From Cynocephalus volans (Eukaryota > Chordata > Mammalia > Dermoptera > Cynocephalidae): a stretch of DNA of 64,000 nt. The first letter of the stretch is position 1, and every line of letters starts with the position of its first letter. The notes below the pieces were generated by a model. That model saw only the letters and a list, made by a program, of their open reading frames with translations. It did not search any database and had not been told where the DNA came from. The DNA is taken from contig NC_084463.1 of assembly GCF_027409185.1 (NCBI RefSeq), positions 45,734,407 to 45,798,406 on the forward strand. The letters are read 5' to 3'. A program made the translations under genes and the position numbers. Below, piece by piece: positions 10,915 through 23,660 of this stretch.

Positions 10915-11700
10915 GAGCTTCAGACAGTAGCAAAGTGCCCTCTCCATAGCAGTTTCTCAGACAACTGCAGACAGAACTGCCATGTGGTCCAGCATTCTCA
11001 CCACTGGGTATATACCCAATGGGAAAAAATCAACATGTCAAAGGGATACCTGAACTCCCATATTTATCACAGCTCTGTTCACAGTGGCTGGGATTTGGTA
11101 CCAATCTAAATGCCCACCAATGGGTGATCGGATAAAGAAATGTGGTATATACACACAATGAAATACCACTCATCCATGGGGGAAAAATCATTCTGTGAAA
11201 CACAGCAACATGGTTGAGCTTGGAGAAAATTGTGTTAAGTGAAATAAGCCAGGCATGGAATAAGAAATGACACGTTTTCACTCAAATGTGGGAGTATATA
11301 ATCATAACCATAATAATAACAATAAAGTTGAACTTTTAGAAGTAAAGAGAACTTTAGTTACTAGAGGAAGGAAAAAGGAGGGGATGGGGGATAGTGAGAG
11401 GTTGGTTAATAGATACAATATTACAGCTAAATAGGAAAATTAAGTTCTATTCATGCACAGTAGTGCTAGGCATGTCTAGTTAACAGTAATCTATTGTATG
11501 TTGTGCAATGGCTAAAAGAGAGGAGCTTAAATGTTCTCATCACACACACAAAAAGACAAATTTTTCAATGATGAATTTGCTAATCACACTGATTTGATCA
11601 CTATTCTTTGTACATGTACTGAAATATAACTGTGTACTCCATAAATATGTAAAATCAATACATTTCAATTAAATTTTTAAATATTAGAAAAAAGTAGGTT
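10915..11700 (+). mobile_element. L1 3' end, plus strand
   Basis: The sequence matches the last part of L1 ORF2 and the 3' UTR: 'ccactgggtatatacccaatggg', 'ggtatatacacacaatgaaatacca', 'agtgaaataagccaggcatgg', 'gtactgaaatataactgtg'. It ends in AT-rich tail sequence near 11690. The frame is broken. Confidence 0.85.
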
Positions 11701-12300
11701 TTTTTTCCCTTTTCATTGTTGCATAGTGTTTCATTGTGTGGATGTATCCCAATTTACTTGTCCGTTTGATTTTTGATGGACATTGGTTTGATTTTTTTAA
11801 TTGTGGCTATTACACATCAAGCCACCATGGACCTTCATGTACAAATCTTTATATGGAATATGTATTCATTTCTGTTGAGTGGATACCCAGGAATGGAATG
11901 GCTGGGTTAAATCGTAGGTATAATTTTTTTAAGAAACTGCCAAACCGGCTTTCAAAGTGATTGTGCCACCCTGAATTGCTATTGGCAATGTATAAGAATT
12001 CCAATTGCCTTATGTCCTCACAAACGCTCGATATTGTCAGTCTTTGTAATTTTAGGCATTCTGGTGGTGTGTGGTGACCTCTTGTGGCGATTTTGATTTG
12101 TACTCTCTAATGGCAAGTAATGATCTTTGTATATGCTCATTTGTCATCCATATATCTTCTTTGTAGAAGTAGCTGTTCAATTATTTTGCCCATTTTTAGT
12201 AAAGGCTGTCTTCTTTTTTATTTAGAAGATGTATTTTTATTTTCTAGATAGAAATCCTTTGTCTGATTAAAGTTTTTCAAAGATTTTCATGAAGGACACT
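11700..12300 (-). mobile_element. Ancient L1 (L1M-type) fragment, minus strand
   Basis: In reverse, the segment carries late-L1 landmarks: 'tttcattgtgtggatgtatcccaattta', 'ggatacccaggaatggaatggctggg', 'aagaaactgccaaaccggc', 'cattttagtaaaggctg'. It is strongly diverged and carries no open frame. Confidence 0.75.
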
Positions 12301-12449
12301 CTGTCTTCCACATGCACAGATCCCTAATGGGTTTGGACTTTGTGATCTGACCACCAGACCCAAGTTCTCTGGTGGCTCTTGGTTCTGACACTGACTGTAT
12401 GTTCCTCCTTTTTCCTTCTAGTATAAAAATATTTTTACCCTGAACCTAG

Positions 12450-12615
12450 AGGAGATCTGCATGATGTAGACACTTCAGCCAGTCACGAGGGAGAAGCTGG
12501 GGCAGTCCCTGGGGCCAGCTCTCCAGGGTAGAACCATCCCGCACTTCTCCACCTTCCATTGCTTATACTGGGACTTCACCTCCTTCGCACAGTTCCTGGA
12601 TCAGCTCTTCAGTAG
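12450..12615 (+). pseudogene. RalGDS/RGL-like REM-domain exon fragment
   Basis: One frame gives an exon-like peptide with the core FSTFHCLYWDFTSFAQFLDQ, followed by LFSR and a good splice donor (AG|GTGAGT at 12616). A polypyrimidine-poor AG lies at 12448-12449 as a possible acceptor. The pattern (…LxPALQG…STFxxxYxDFTSxxQxLDxLFxR) resembles the end of the REM-domain exon of Ral guanine-nucleotide exchange factors, which recall FLCTYRAFxTTxQVLDLLFxR. An in-frame TAG at 12467-12469 opens the segment, and no neighbouring exons were found. I infer a duplicated, non-functional exon; a real exon of an unseen gene is possible. The similarity is from memory, not from a search. Confidence 0.45.
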
Positions 12616-12639
12616 GTGAGTGTCTGTTTCCTCCAAGGC

Positions 12640-12790
12640 ACAGTGGTAACTCTGCCACCTACTGGTGTCTTGGGGATGTCACTGAAGCACTCTGAGATGC
12701 AGTCTGCTCCTCCAAAAAAGTGGGGTGGCAATAGGATGAACCTTATAGACTTTTGTAGTGACTAAATGGCTTAAGACATGGCAAGCAGAT
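12640..12790 (+). mobile_element. MIR SINE
   Basis: The segment follows the MIR core and tail in order: 'ctgccacctactggtgtcttggggatgtcactgaagcactctgag', then a 'tcctccaaaaaagtggggtggcaatagg' block, then 'gactaaatggcttaagaca'. It is diverged but co-linear. Confidence 0.7.
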
Positions 12791-13139
12791 ACCTAGCCCG
12801 GCTGTGTGTACAGATCTGCAGGACGTGTTGTAGTTGTTCACATTTATTACTTTTATTCCCCATTTCCCTAAAGAAGCTCTCTTCCTCATGCCTCGGTGCA
12901 TCATCAGGTGATCCATCTTACGGACTCAGTGACTCACCCCATCATTTCTCTCCTCATTACCTTTGCTTTCAGCTGATTGTCTCTGATGCCCTGTTTTCCT
13001 TTAGAAATTGTGGTCAACATTTATTAACAGACTAAAATCTAATATAAACTGTTACAAGGCCATTTAATCATTTTGTATAAGTTTTAGACTGGTTAAATAT
13101 CATTATTCTGAAAAATAACTTAAATTATAGCTATTTTTA
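12791..13139. other. Unassigned intergenic sequence
   Basis: No repeat or coding segment was recognised. The short open frame at 12778-13035 has no familiar motif. Confidence 0.4.
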
Positions 13140-16100
13140 ATTTTTTATTTTAATTTATCAATATGCAGTATATTTGATTTTCATGTCCCTTTATCAATTT
13201 CTCCTTTTCTTCCCTTCCTCTCCCTCCTCCCCCATCAACATCATATCTGTTCACGTGTCTTAACAAAATCAAGGAATTGTGATTGTTCTGTCTGCTTCCC
13301 CCCATTCATTTATTTACTTATTTTTATTAGTTCCCACAAATAAGTGAGAACGTGCAATATTTCTCTTTCCGTGGATGGCTTATTTCACTTAATATAATTT
13401 TTTCTAAGTCCATCCATGTTGCTGCGAATGGTAGTATTCTTTTTTTTTTTAATAACTGAGTAGTATTCCATTGTGTATATATACCGCATTTTCCCTATCC
13501 ACTCATCTGATGATGGACATTTAGGCTGGTTCCAACTCTTGGCTATTGCAAATAATGGTGCAATAAACATGGGAGTGCAGGTATCCCTTCAACATGAAGA
13601 TTTCCATTCCTCTGGGTATATTCCAGCAGTGGGATAGCTGGGTCATATGGTAGATCTATCTGCAATTGTTTGAGGAACCTCCGTACCATTTTCCATAGAG
13701 GCTGCACCATTTTGCAGTCCCACCAACAGAGTAGCATGTTCCTTTTTCTCCACATCCTCCCCAGCATTTGTCGTTTTCAGTCTTTTGGATATTAGCCATC
13801 CTCACTGGAGTGAGATGGTATCTCAGTGTGGTCTTGATTTGCATTTCCCAAATGCTGAGTGATGTTGAGCATTTTTCCATGTGTCTGCTAGTCATTCACG
13901 TGTCTTTCTTGGAGAAATGCCTATTTAGCTCCCTTGCCCATTTTTTGATTGGGTTACTTGGTATTTTTTACTGTTAAGTTGAGTTCCTTGTATATTCTTG
14001 AGATTAATCCTTTGTCAGGTCTATATTTTGCAAATATTTTCTATGACTTTGTTAATTGTCTTTTTCTCTGTTGTTTCTTTTGCTGTGCAGAAGCATTTTA
14101 GTTTGATATAATCCCATTTGTTTATTTTTCCTTCAGTTGCCTGTGCTTTGGGGGTGCTGTTCATAAAGTCTGTACCCACTCCTAGTTTCTGGAGTGTTTC
14201 ACCTATGTTTTCTTTAAGGAGATTTATTGTTTCAGGATTTATATTTAATTCTTTAATACATTTTGAGTTGATTTTGGTATATGGTGAGAGGTACAGATTT
14301 GCTTTCATTCTCCTCCATATGGATATCCAATTTTCCCAACACCATTTACTGAAGAGGCAGTCTCTTTCCCAGTGTGTGGTCTTGGCTCCTTTGTCAAAGA
14401 TCAGATGGCTGTATGTGCATGAGTTGATTTCTAGATTCTCTATTCTGTTCCATTGGTCCAGTGTCTGTTTTTATGCCAGTACCATGCTGTTTTGATTACT
14501 ATTGCTTTATAGTATATTTTAAAGTCAGGTAGTGTTATGCTTCTAGCTTTCTTTTTTTTCTCTGAATTGCTTTGACTATTTGTGGTCTTTTGTTCTTCCA
14601 TATGAATGTTAAAAATGTTTACTCCAATTTTGAGAAAAATGTCATTGGAATTTTGATGGGGATTACATTTAATCTGTAGATCATTTGGGGTAGTGTGGAC
14701 ATTTTTCCTTCTCTTCCCTGATTGCTCTGGCTAGTACTTCCAGCACTATATTGAACAGAAGTATTGAGAGTGGGCATCCTTGTATTCTTTCTATTCTTAA
14801 GGAAAAGGCTTTCAATTTTTCTCCATTCAGGATGTTGGCAGTGGGTTTGTCATATATGGCTTTAATTGTGTTGTGATACTTTCCTTCTATACCCAATTTA
14901 TAGAGAGTCTTTATCATGAGTGAATGTTGAATTTTGTCAAATGTTTTTTCAGCATCTATAGAGATGAGCATATGGTCTTTGTCTTTGATTTTATTGATGG
15001 GGTGTATCACATGTATTGATTTGCTTACATTGAACCACCCTTGCATCCCTGGGATGAATCCCACTTGATCATGGTGGATGTACTCTATTAGGTAGTATTT
15101 TATTGAGGATTTTTGCATCTCTATCCATCAACGGTATTGGCCTGTATTATTCTTTTTTTGTTGTATCTTTTTCTGGTTTTGGTATCAGGGTGAATTTTGC
15201 CTCAAAGAATGAGTTTGGGAGAATGACCTCTGTTTAAATTTTTTGGAATAGTTTGTGGAGAGTTGGTAGTAATTCTTCTTTAATGGTTTGGTGGAATTCT
15301 GCAGTGAAGCCATTCAGTCCCAGGCTTTTCTTTGTTGCGAGACTGCTGATAACAGCTTCAATCTCTTTGATTGTTACTGGTATGTTCAGATTATCTATGT
15401 CTTCTTTTCTCAGTATTGGTAGTTTGTGTGTGTCAAAAAATGTATTCTTTTCCTCCAGGCTTTCAAATTTGTTGGTGTATAGTTGTTTAGAGTAGTCTCT
15501 AATGATTCCTTGTATTTCTGAGGTATCACTTGTAATATCACCATTTTCATTTCTAATTTTTGCTATTTGAGTCTTCCCTCTTCTTTTTTTCATTAGCCTT
15601 GCTAATGGTTTGTCAATTTTATTTATCTTTTCAAATAAACAGCTTTTTGTTTCATTGATGTGTTTTATCATTTTCTGTGTTTCTATTTCATTTAGTTCTG
15701 CTCTGATCTTAATTGTTTCTTTACATCTATTAACTTTGGGTTTGGATTGTTCCTGCTTTTCTAATTCTTTAAGATGAAGTGTTAAGTTGTTTGCTTGCCA
15801 TCTTTCCATTCTTCTGAGGTAAGCATTTAGTGCAATAAATTTCTCCCTTAGCACTGCTTTTGCAGTATCTGACAGGTTTTGTATGACATGTCATTATTTT
15901 CATTAGTTTCAATAAATTTTTTGATTCTCTGTTTAATTTTTTCTTGAACCCGTGTGTCATTAAGTAGAATGTTGTTTAATTTCCATGTATTTGCATAGTT
16001 TCCAGAGTTTATTTGTTATTGATTTCTAGTTTTAATCCATTGTGGTTAAAAAAAAATACATGGAATAATTCCAATTTTTAAAAATTTTTTGAGAATTATT

Positions 16101-17740
16101 TGTTACCTAGCATGTGGTCTATCCTGGAGAATGTTTCATGTGCTGAAAAGAAGAATTAATTTTCTAACATTATTGGATGAAATGTTCTGTATACATCTGC
16201 CAAGTCCAGTTGGTCTGAAGTGCTATTTAGGTCTTGTTTTTCTCTGCAGATTTTTTGCATAGATCTGTCCAATGTGGAGAGTGGGGTGTTCCCATCCCCA
16301 GCTATTTTGGCATTAGTGTCTATATCTTTCTTAGGTATAATAGTGTTTGTTTTATGAATCTGGCTGCTCCAAATTTGGGTGCATATATATTTATGATTGT
16401 TATGTCTTCTTGTTTGGTAGACCCTTTTATCACAATATAGAGGCCTTCTTTATCTTTTTTTGTGGTTTTTGGTTTAAAGTCCACTGTATCTGATATAAGA
16501 ATAGCGACTTCAAGTCTTTCTTCATCTCTGTTTGCGTGGTATATCTTTTTCCATCCTTTCACTCTTGGTGTATGTTATTTTTTACAGGTGAGGTGGGTCT
16601 TTTGAAGGCAGCATATTGTTGGGTCCATCTTTTTAATCCAATCAGTCAGTCTGTGTCTATTGAGTGGAGAATTCAAAGCTTTTAGATTAAGGGTTATTGT
16701 TGAAAGATATTGATTTACTCCTGGCATTATACTAATTTTTGTTTGGATGTTTTAAATATGTGTTCCTTTCTTTCTGATTTACTTATTTTCTTCTGTGTTT
16801 GTTGTTTTCTTAGAATAGTGGATGAACTTTGTTTCTGTCTTTATTATTAACATTTTATTTTACTAGTGGATTCTGTTCTATTTTGAGTATTCATGGTAGA
16901 GATGGTTGTTTTTCAGGTATGAAACCCAGTACTCCCTGGAGAATTTCTTGTAAGGCTGGTCATGAGGTAGTGAATTCCCACAATTTTTGCTTTTCTGGGA
17001 AATATACTATTTGTCCTTTGTTTTGGAAGGATAGCCTTGCTGGGTAAAGTATTCTTGGCCAGCAAATTTTGTCTTTTATTGTTTTGAATATATCATTCCA
17101 TTCTCTTCTGGCTTTTAGGGTTTCTGAGGAAAAGTCTGATGATAGTCTGATAAGGGTTCCCTTATAGGTGGAGTCATGCTTCTCTTGCAGCTTTTAAGAT
17201 TCTCTCTTTGTCTTTTTTTTTTTTTTTTTTTTTCCGTGACCGGTGCTCAGCCAGGGAGTGCACCGGTCATCCTTATATAGGATCCAAACCCGCGGCGGCG
17301 GGAGCGTCGCCGCGCTGCTAGCGCAGCACGCTACCGAGTGCGCCACGGGCTCAGCCCCTCTCTTTGTCTTTGAGTTTTGCCAATTTAACTATAAAATATC
17401 TTGGAGAGGACTTTTTGGGGTTGAATATATTGGGAGACCTTTGAGCTTCCTAAATCTGAAGATCTGTATCTCTCCATATAGCTGGGAAATTTTCTGCTAT
17501 TATTTCATTGAATATGTTTGCAATGCTATTTCCTTTTTCTTCCCCTCTCTGGAATCCCCATAATTTGGATATTGGAGTGCTAGAAGTTGTCTGTTATCTC
17601 TCTTAGATTTTCTTCACATTTTAAAATTCATTTTTCTTTTCTTTTTTTGTCCACCTGTGTTATTTTGAACATGCCATCTTTAAGGTCAGATAGTCTCTCT
17701 TCTACTTGATCTAGCCTGCTGGTTAAGCTCTCTGTTGTGT
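13140..17740 (-). mobile_element. Large L1 LINE, minus strand, ORF2 decayed
   Basis: Read on the minus strand, ORF2 begins near 16727 (MPGVNQYL start region) and ends near 13400, with the 3' UTR down to 13140. The endonuclease part is at 16320-16562 (GWKKIYHAN; TIINIYAP). The reverse transcriptase fingers are at 14681-15118 and 15234-15854 ([29 protein letters not shown]). The region carrying the catalytic FADD motif is missing because of a deletion near 14700, so the copy cannot be autonomous. Sequence 16730-17740 is ORF1-side L1 and lacks a clear 5' end. A SINE (17216-17357) is inserted in it. Confidence 0.93.
17216..17357 (-). mobile_element. tRNA-derived SINE, GC-rich head type (CYN-like), with exact target duplication
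   Basis: On the minus strand a Pol III-type head (A-box-like TGGCGCACTCGG, B-box-like GGTTTGGATCC) leads to CTATATAAGGATGACC, 'tggctgagcaccggtcacgg' and a poly(A) tail, seen as T(n) at 17216-17233. The flanking 14-mer CTCTCTTTGTCTTT is repeated exactly at 17202-17215 and 17358-17371. The low decay of the duplication marks a fairly recent insertion into the L1. The head resembles colugo CYN/t-SINE as I recall it. Confidence 0.88.
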
Positions 17741-17744
17741 GAGT

Positions 17745-20700
17745 TCAAGAAAGGTTTGTTTTAGCTGATGAAAATATACTTTGACGTTATGCAGTAGAAT
17801 CTTGCAGTATTTGGTCAGGCTAGAGTTTCTATGAGTAGGAGCTACATGATGTTCTATTATTAGGGAGACATAGGCCTTTCTGTATGAAAAAGCTTCTATT
17901 CAACTAGAAAACATTATGACTATTATGAGAACATTTTAATTTCCCTTTGAAGATGTCAATTGGATAAAACTTATCCGTAAGTATTCAAAAGGCCCAGCAT
18001 ATGATGGAAATGCACCACCTGAGTTTTGTAATGCCTTACCAGAGTTTGACCAACCCAACACTGGTTATAGACCACTTTAGCAAATTTTGAAATACTCAAT
18101 TCATCATTTTCATATAATTTCTATCATTTTATTTAGCCCACAATGAATCATGGAGAGAAGAGTTTTTAATAATGGAAACGTTTAGGACTCAGGAAACACC
18201 AGGCAGCTATCTGGTCCCTCCATATGTCCACACTTAACATTAAATTTGCATTTTTAAATGCCAACTTTTCCCCCAATTCAAGCGCATGATTGTTTATTAA
18301 ACAAGTTATCATAGATAATTTGACTTGAATCAATCTTATGGAGTTTATTTAAATCGCATATTTAACAATTTCCATATTAGCTGACTTAGCATGGAAAAAG
18401 GTGAATACATTTTCTTTGTGTTCAATTAATTCTTGTTTTCTGGATTTTAAACTAGCAGTTTTAGAAACCAACCACTTTATTCAATAGAATTCTAGAAATT
18501 TTACTCAGTCCAATGGTATGATCTCAGTTATCACAAAACTGTAATTGTCAGAATCTTTTCAAAGAATCTTCTCAAGTATAAAACATTTCTTATTTATAGT
18601 TGTTTAAAGTAATTATCAGAAAAACACAAGACTAAAACAATTCATTGTCTGTGGATGGCAAGAGTTAAAATGGCCATGGTTAAAGATCCAGCGAGAGTTT
18701 GTTATAATGCAACTGACAAGGAAATTTCATTATTTCTGTAACATGCAATATTTTACAATAACTGAAATTAAGATATATAGTTATACCAAGACTGTCAAAA
18801 TTCTAGAAATTTCATACAATTCCTGATACACATATTAACAACATGACCATATAATATGACCTAAAAAGTGTTCTCCATTAATTTTTACTTGACAAGCTTT
18901 CTACACAACTTAATATATCAAATAAGCCTAACTAAGTTTAACATTTTACTTTTTATAAGGAGAGAGAATAAATTATTTTAAGATATTCTGGGGGAACACA
19001 TGTACAGTCCCAAAGTGTACACAAGGTAAAGGTCTTAATTTAAAATTTAATTTTGGAAATTTGTGAAAAATGTTAAAGATTTTAAGACACTTGATTGAAA
19101 TAAGATTATAAGTCACTGTAGAAAAGTACTTATTGATTTAACAAGAGTAATAATTAAAAGACTTCAAATGCAAATACGGAAAGGCATGTAAGTGTACAAA
19201 AACACACACACACAAACAGTTCTTTTAATAGAGAGGGCTTGATTTATCTAAGTAATCAAACACCTGATATGTAAAAAACATAAATCACAGGAAATGATCT
19301 TGCTAAAACTCAGAATTTTGTGTACTAGGCCAATAACTTAAAAGGTAAAGAAAAATGGTTCACAATTTCTTATTAAAAGCTGGCATACACTTCAAAAGAG
19401 CCTTGTTGTTGTAACAGACAGGACCATTGGTGTCCCTTTAATATTAATGCTCAGTTAAAAATTATAAATCAATTTCTTCAAACCTTAGCCATCTGATTAC
19501 ATATAAAATTCATTTGTCAAGAGTCCTCTTCCACAAACCCTCTATAACTTTTTTACATACTTTCAGTATTTGTACTATTCTTTTTCTCATTGTGAAACAT
19601 AGTTACTGTCAGACAAAAATTAGTATCTTTATTTCTAAACAAAACAAAACCCATTCTCATACCCTACAGCTTTTCTTACAAAAATCACAACTTACCTTTC
19701 TTGTATACCTGCATATATAGTTATTTAGCTTATTATGTCTAGTATATTAATTACACATATTAATTAAAATTCTTGACACTTATTAATGTTAATTTCCATT
19801 AAAACTATGAAGCAAGCACTCATGAACTGTCTGTTACATACCAACATTCTTTAATTCACTACCATTTAACAATATCTAGAAGCATCTGCTTTCTCATACC
19901 GCAAGTTTTTAATGTAGCAAATTTTACTAACAGGCCCAACTATGTTTTCCTCTTTGCAATAAAAAGCTGAAGAGAAAGCTACTTTTATCTATATCTACTT
20001 AGTTTTTCTTCCTTCTTTCCTTCTAGTAGAACAAAATTGTACACAGATGTGGAAAGCTTTTTATTAATATTTGTATAAAAATTTAATATTCTTCTTTTCC
20101 TAATTTTTAAGTATCTTTTTCTGATGATGATGACTCATCTCCCCTAAAGACACATCTTAAAGGGGTAGCTGCCGCATTCTAGAGAAGACAGAGTCCACAA
20201 TTTATATCTCAGAGTCACTCGGTTAAGATTTTAGGCTTAGATAAAGTTCCAGTTAAGGCAAGACGGCCAGGAACAGTATTTTAAACAAAGGTAGGGTATG
20301 TAATGTAGTTTCAAATCAATGCCTTCTCTATTTTTAGTGATTTAGTCCTTCCTTCTCTGATGCAGAGAGAAAGACACCCTGAAAAATACAGGTTTTCATT
20401 ATAGATGTAAATTACTCTTACAAAAGAGTGTATAAATAACCAAATTAAAATAATACTTGTCAGAGGAGCATATTTTGAAGACTAGTTTGGTTAGATTAGA
20501 TGTTTACTAACCCAGGTTGTGTGTGTATGTATTTTATAACATGATTACTCAATTCAGGGTGGAGTCCATAGAAAAACAGAAAAAGTTTTGTTTTGTTTTG
20601 CTTTGTTCTGTTTTATAACTGGACTTAACATAGATATTTCTAATCCTGCATTGTAGTCAGAGATGGATGTGTTCTTTTTCTTTCTTTCTTTCTTTTTTAA

Positions 20701-22265
20701 CATTGAATAACAGACCAGTCAGTATTTTTTTTCCTTCAAGAATGATTTTGGGGTCATACCAAAGATCATGGAAAGACAACAATGATGAGAAAGGTTGGCA
20801 GAGTGTATAGTCAGCGGGGGTTCTAGAAGAGGGGTTTCTGTTGATTGAGAGGTTTTCATGAAAGTGAGACTGAACAGAGAAAACAGAGAGAACTAATTCT
20901 CATAAGTGTATGTGTTTACCTGAAAATGATCTAAATATCAATTAAAAAGATTCAAACACAGAGACATTCTGGGCTTAATTCTTAACACCTATCAGAGGGA
21001 GGCTTTTTTGTTTTGCTCTTTGTTTTTGTTTTTTCCTGAGAGATTGTTTATTGTCCCTGTATTCAAGCCCATGAGGGTTTCCTTTAATTTCAGCCAAAAA
21101 GACCACACCGTAGCAATACATTTTTCATGGCCAAGGCTGAGCAATGACAGGCAGACACGTCAGAGCACAGGCTTTTTCACACTCAGCTTTTGTTTAACTG
21201 TGAGAAGGTTTTCATAATTCCCTTAGCTGTTGTAGCCGTAAAGACATGTACCTGTAAGCCTTTTAAAAGTAAATTCTCCATAGTGGCCACTGTAACTCTG
21301 TTACCTTTTCTAAGGTATATCCATTTCTCTAGAAAAGCACAGATATTGGGTTCATAGCTGCTATGCATAAAATTGGCTGGAGGCCCAAATGGAGAATTTC
21401 TACACCGTTTGGATTCAGGTGAGCCCATGGTTTTCTGTATTCTAGTAACTTTACCTACCAGATGTCTGCTACTGGACATAATCCAGTTTTAAAAATCAGA
21501 TACAATGCAATTCTGGGCCCACTCCAGTCAAAAAATTGCTCAAATTATGTCCTAGAGGTCAAAATGCAAATTCACAGAGCTTGAATTCAAGAGGAAACTC
21601 ATCCATGATCTCCAGTCTCCTTGAGAGAGTAATGGGTAAAATGAGCTTGGCAGATGCCTTTGTTTGGTTACTTACTCCAGGTACCTTTGCTTGGTTACTA
21701 GGTACTAATGGAAATCATCAGATGTGTCATTTGGATTCCACTTCTAACACCAAACTGCTAAAAAAAAACTTTCAACACTATAAATTTAATAGAGTTCATT
21801 TGAACAAAAAATGATCCATGAGTCAGGCAGCACTCAGACTAGAAGCAGTTCCACCAACCATCAATGTGAACAGCAAATTTTAATAGGCCAGACACAGAAT
21901 TAAAGTTGAGAGATTACCTGACTGCAGCTAAGTGTCTGCCTTATTTGTGCATGATGCGATGAGTTAGCTGCCTGTGATTGGTTGAATTCTGGCTTTCTGT
22001 GATGGCTGAAACCTTGTCATTTGTTACAAATATATATATATACTTTTATGTTAAGGTTTTATTTGATTATACACTGTGTTAGGGTGATATTTTTTATGTA
22101 GAAACTCAAAATATGGAGAAAGGCTCAGGTTATTGACCCCGTGATTGTTTAACACAATCACAAGATTTTAAAAATGGGTCAATTACCTAAGAAGCAGCAA
22201 GGGGACTTTTTTCTACTCATTACTCAAAATTTGGAAGTACAAAAATATTGATAAATGTAAGTTTA
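17745..22265. other. AT-rich intergenic block, no gene recognised
   Basis: This 4.5-kb stretch is largely free of recognisable young repeats. Small simple repeats occur, such as CA at 19203-19215 and a TTTTG tract near 20590. Open frames (for example 21183-21479 minus, 21536-21814 plus) show no known domain. It may hold regulatory DNA or very old repeats that cannot be told by eye. Confidence 0.5.
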
Positions 22266-22269
22266 TAAA

Positions 22270-23660
22270 AGAAATCTGAAGTGATTCCAAGATGGAAGAC
22301 TGAGAAGCTTTGGGCCCTTATTCCCACAGGAAAACATAAAATGAACAATAATGAACCATAATAACTTTGTATGAACTTTGGAAACAAGTTAAAAAGCCAC
22401 AGCAGCCATACACTTAAAGAATAAAAGAATACACTTAAAATGGTAGAAAATACTTTTTTTTTTTTTGCTTTCTCTTGTTCCAGCCCCTCCCTGGACTGGT
22501 GTAGTGTGGCTCAGTTAGGGAAGAGCCACCTGATTCCTGTTTTTTTCCCATAGGATGGAAATAGTGTCACTTGCTTGCAATGTTCTGGCTAGTCTAAGGG
22601 CTTCCTGAAGGATTGCTCTCTGTTTCACCTGACTCACACTGCCAACAGAAGTGGCAGCATAGTTCAAATGTCAGGTAGAAGGTCATTAAAAGAAGTGGTT
22701 GGTCAGGAACATGTGAGAGCTGCAGGAGAACTATAGACCTGTGGGCACCTGGGGGCAAGATAATATGAGCAAAAACAACAACAACAACAAGAGAACACCT
22801 AAGGTTTTGAGACTCTTATGGAAATTAAGACATTTAATAGCAGCCATGCATAAAGGAGAATTAGGGGAAAAAAAAGAATCTTAAAAACATTGTAAGAGGA
22901 CCAAGTTCTTCAACACCAGTTTAATTATTTAATGTCTTCTATTGCATAGAATTGTTCTGTGAAGTCTGATAGAATTTAATGTTTTTTCAAGTGTCCAATT
23001 TTTAAAAAACATGTACCAGAGAGTAAGGATAACATAAGTCATTCCAAGCAAGCAAGTGAGCAAACAACCAAAATACTCCAGAAACTGATCCTAAAGGCAG
23101 GCTTCAGATTTGCTTGATGAGTTTTTTCAAGCAACTCTCCTAAATATGCTCAATAAAATAAAAGAGAGCACAACAGACAACCACATAAAATAACAAAAAT
23201 GATGTATGAAGAAAATTAAACTATCAAAAAAAAAGACATAAATATTATCAAAATAACGAAAGAAATTCTGGAGCTGAAAGCACAATAATAAAATTTTAAA
23301 ATTCAGTAAAAGTGCTTAAAAAAAAAAAAGACTCAAACAGACAGGAAAATAACCAGCAAAACTGAAGAAAAGCCATTTGAAATGATCAAAAAAGAAAAAA
23401 AATAGCAATGAAAAAGGTGAACAAAACTAAAGGGACTTATGGGAGTACATTTGGTAGTTTTTTTTCTTTTGTTTTTTTTTTTGTTTGTTTGTTTTTGTCG
23501 TTTTTTCGTGACCAGCACTCAGCCAGTGAGTGCACTGGTCAGTCCTATATAGGATCCGAACCCGCGGCGGGAGCATCACCGCGCTCCCAGCGCAGCACTC
23601 TACCAAGTGCGCCACGGACTCGGTCCTACATTTGGTAGTTTTAAGATACACACATTTTAT
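22270..23660 (+). mobile_element. Old L1 5' region, plus strand
   Basis: The start 'gattccaagatggaagactgagaag' resembles an L1 5' UTR. Sequence from about 23040, with 'gaaattctggagctgaaag' at 23265, resembles the ORF1 region of L1M elements, up to 'gggacttatggga' at 23432. Poly(A)-like runs and frameshifts are everywhere. A SINE interrupts it at 23462. Confidence 0.6.
23462..23626 (-). mobile_element. tRNA-derived SINE, GC-rich head type (CYN-like), with exact target duplication
   Basis: Same family as the copy at 17216. On the minus strand it has TGGCGCACTTGG (A-box-like), GGTTCGGATCC (B-box-like), CCTATATAGGACTGACC, 'tggctgagtgctggtcacga' and an A-rich tail (plus-strand T tract 23462-23505). 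The 16-mer TACATTTGGTAGTTTT occurs exactly at 23446-23461 and 23627-23642, so the insertion ends are certain. Confidence 0.9.

Noticed and set aside
14681..15854. Possible active L1 reverse transcriptase
   Set aside because: The frames are interrupted and the stretch containing the catalytic FADD box is deleted near 14700.
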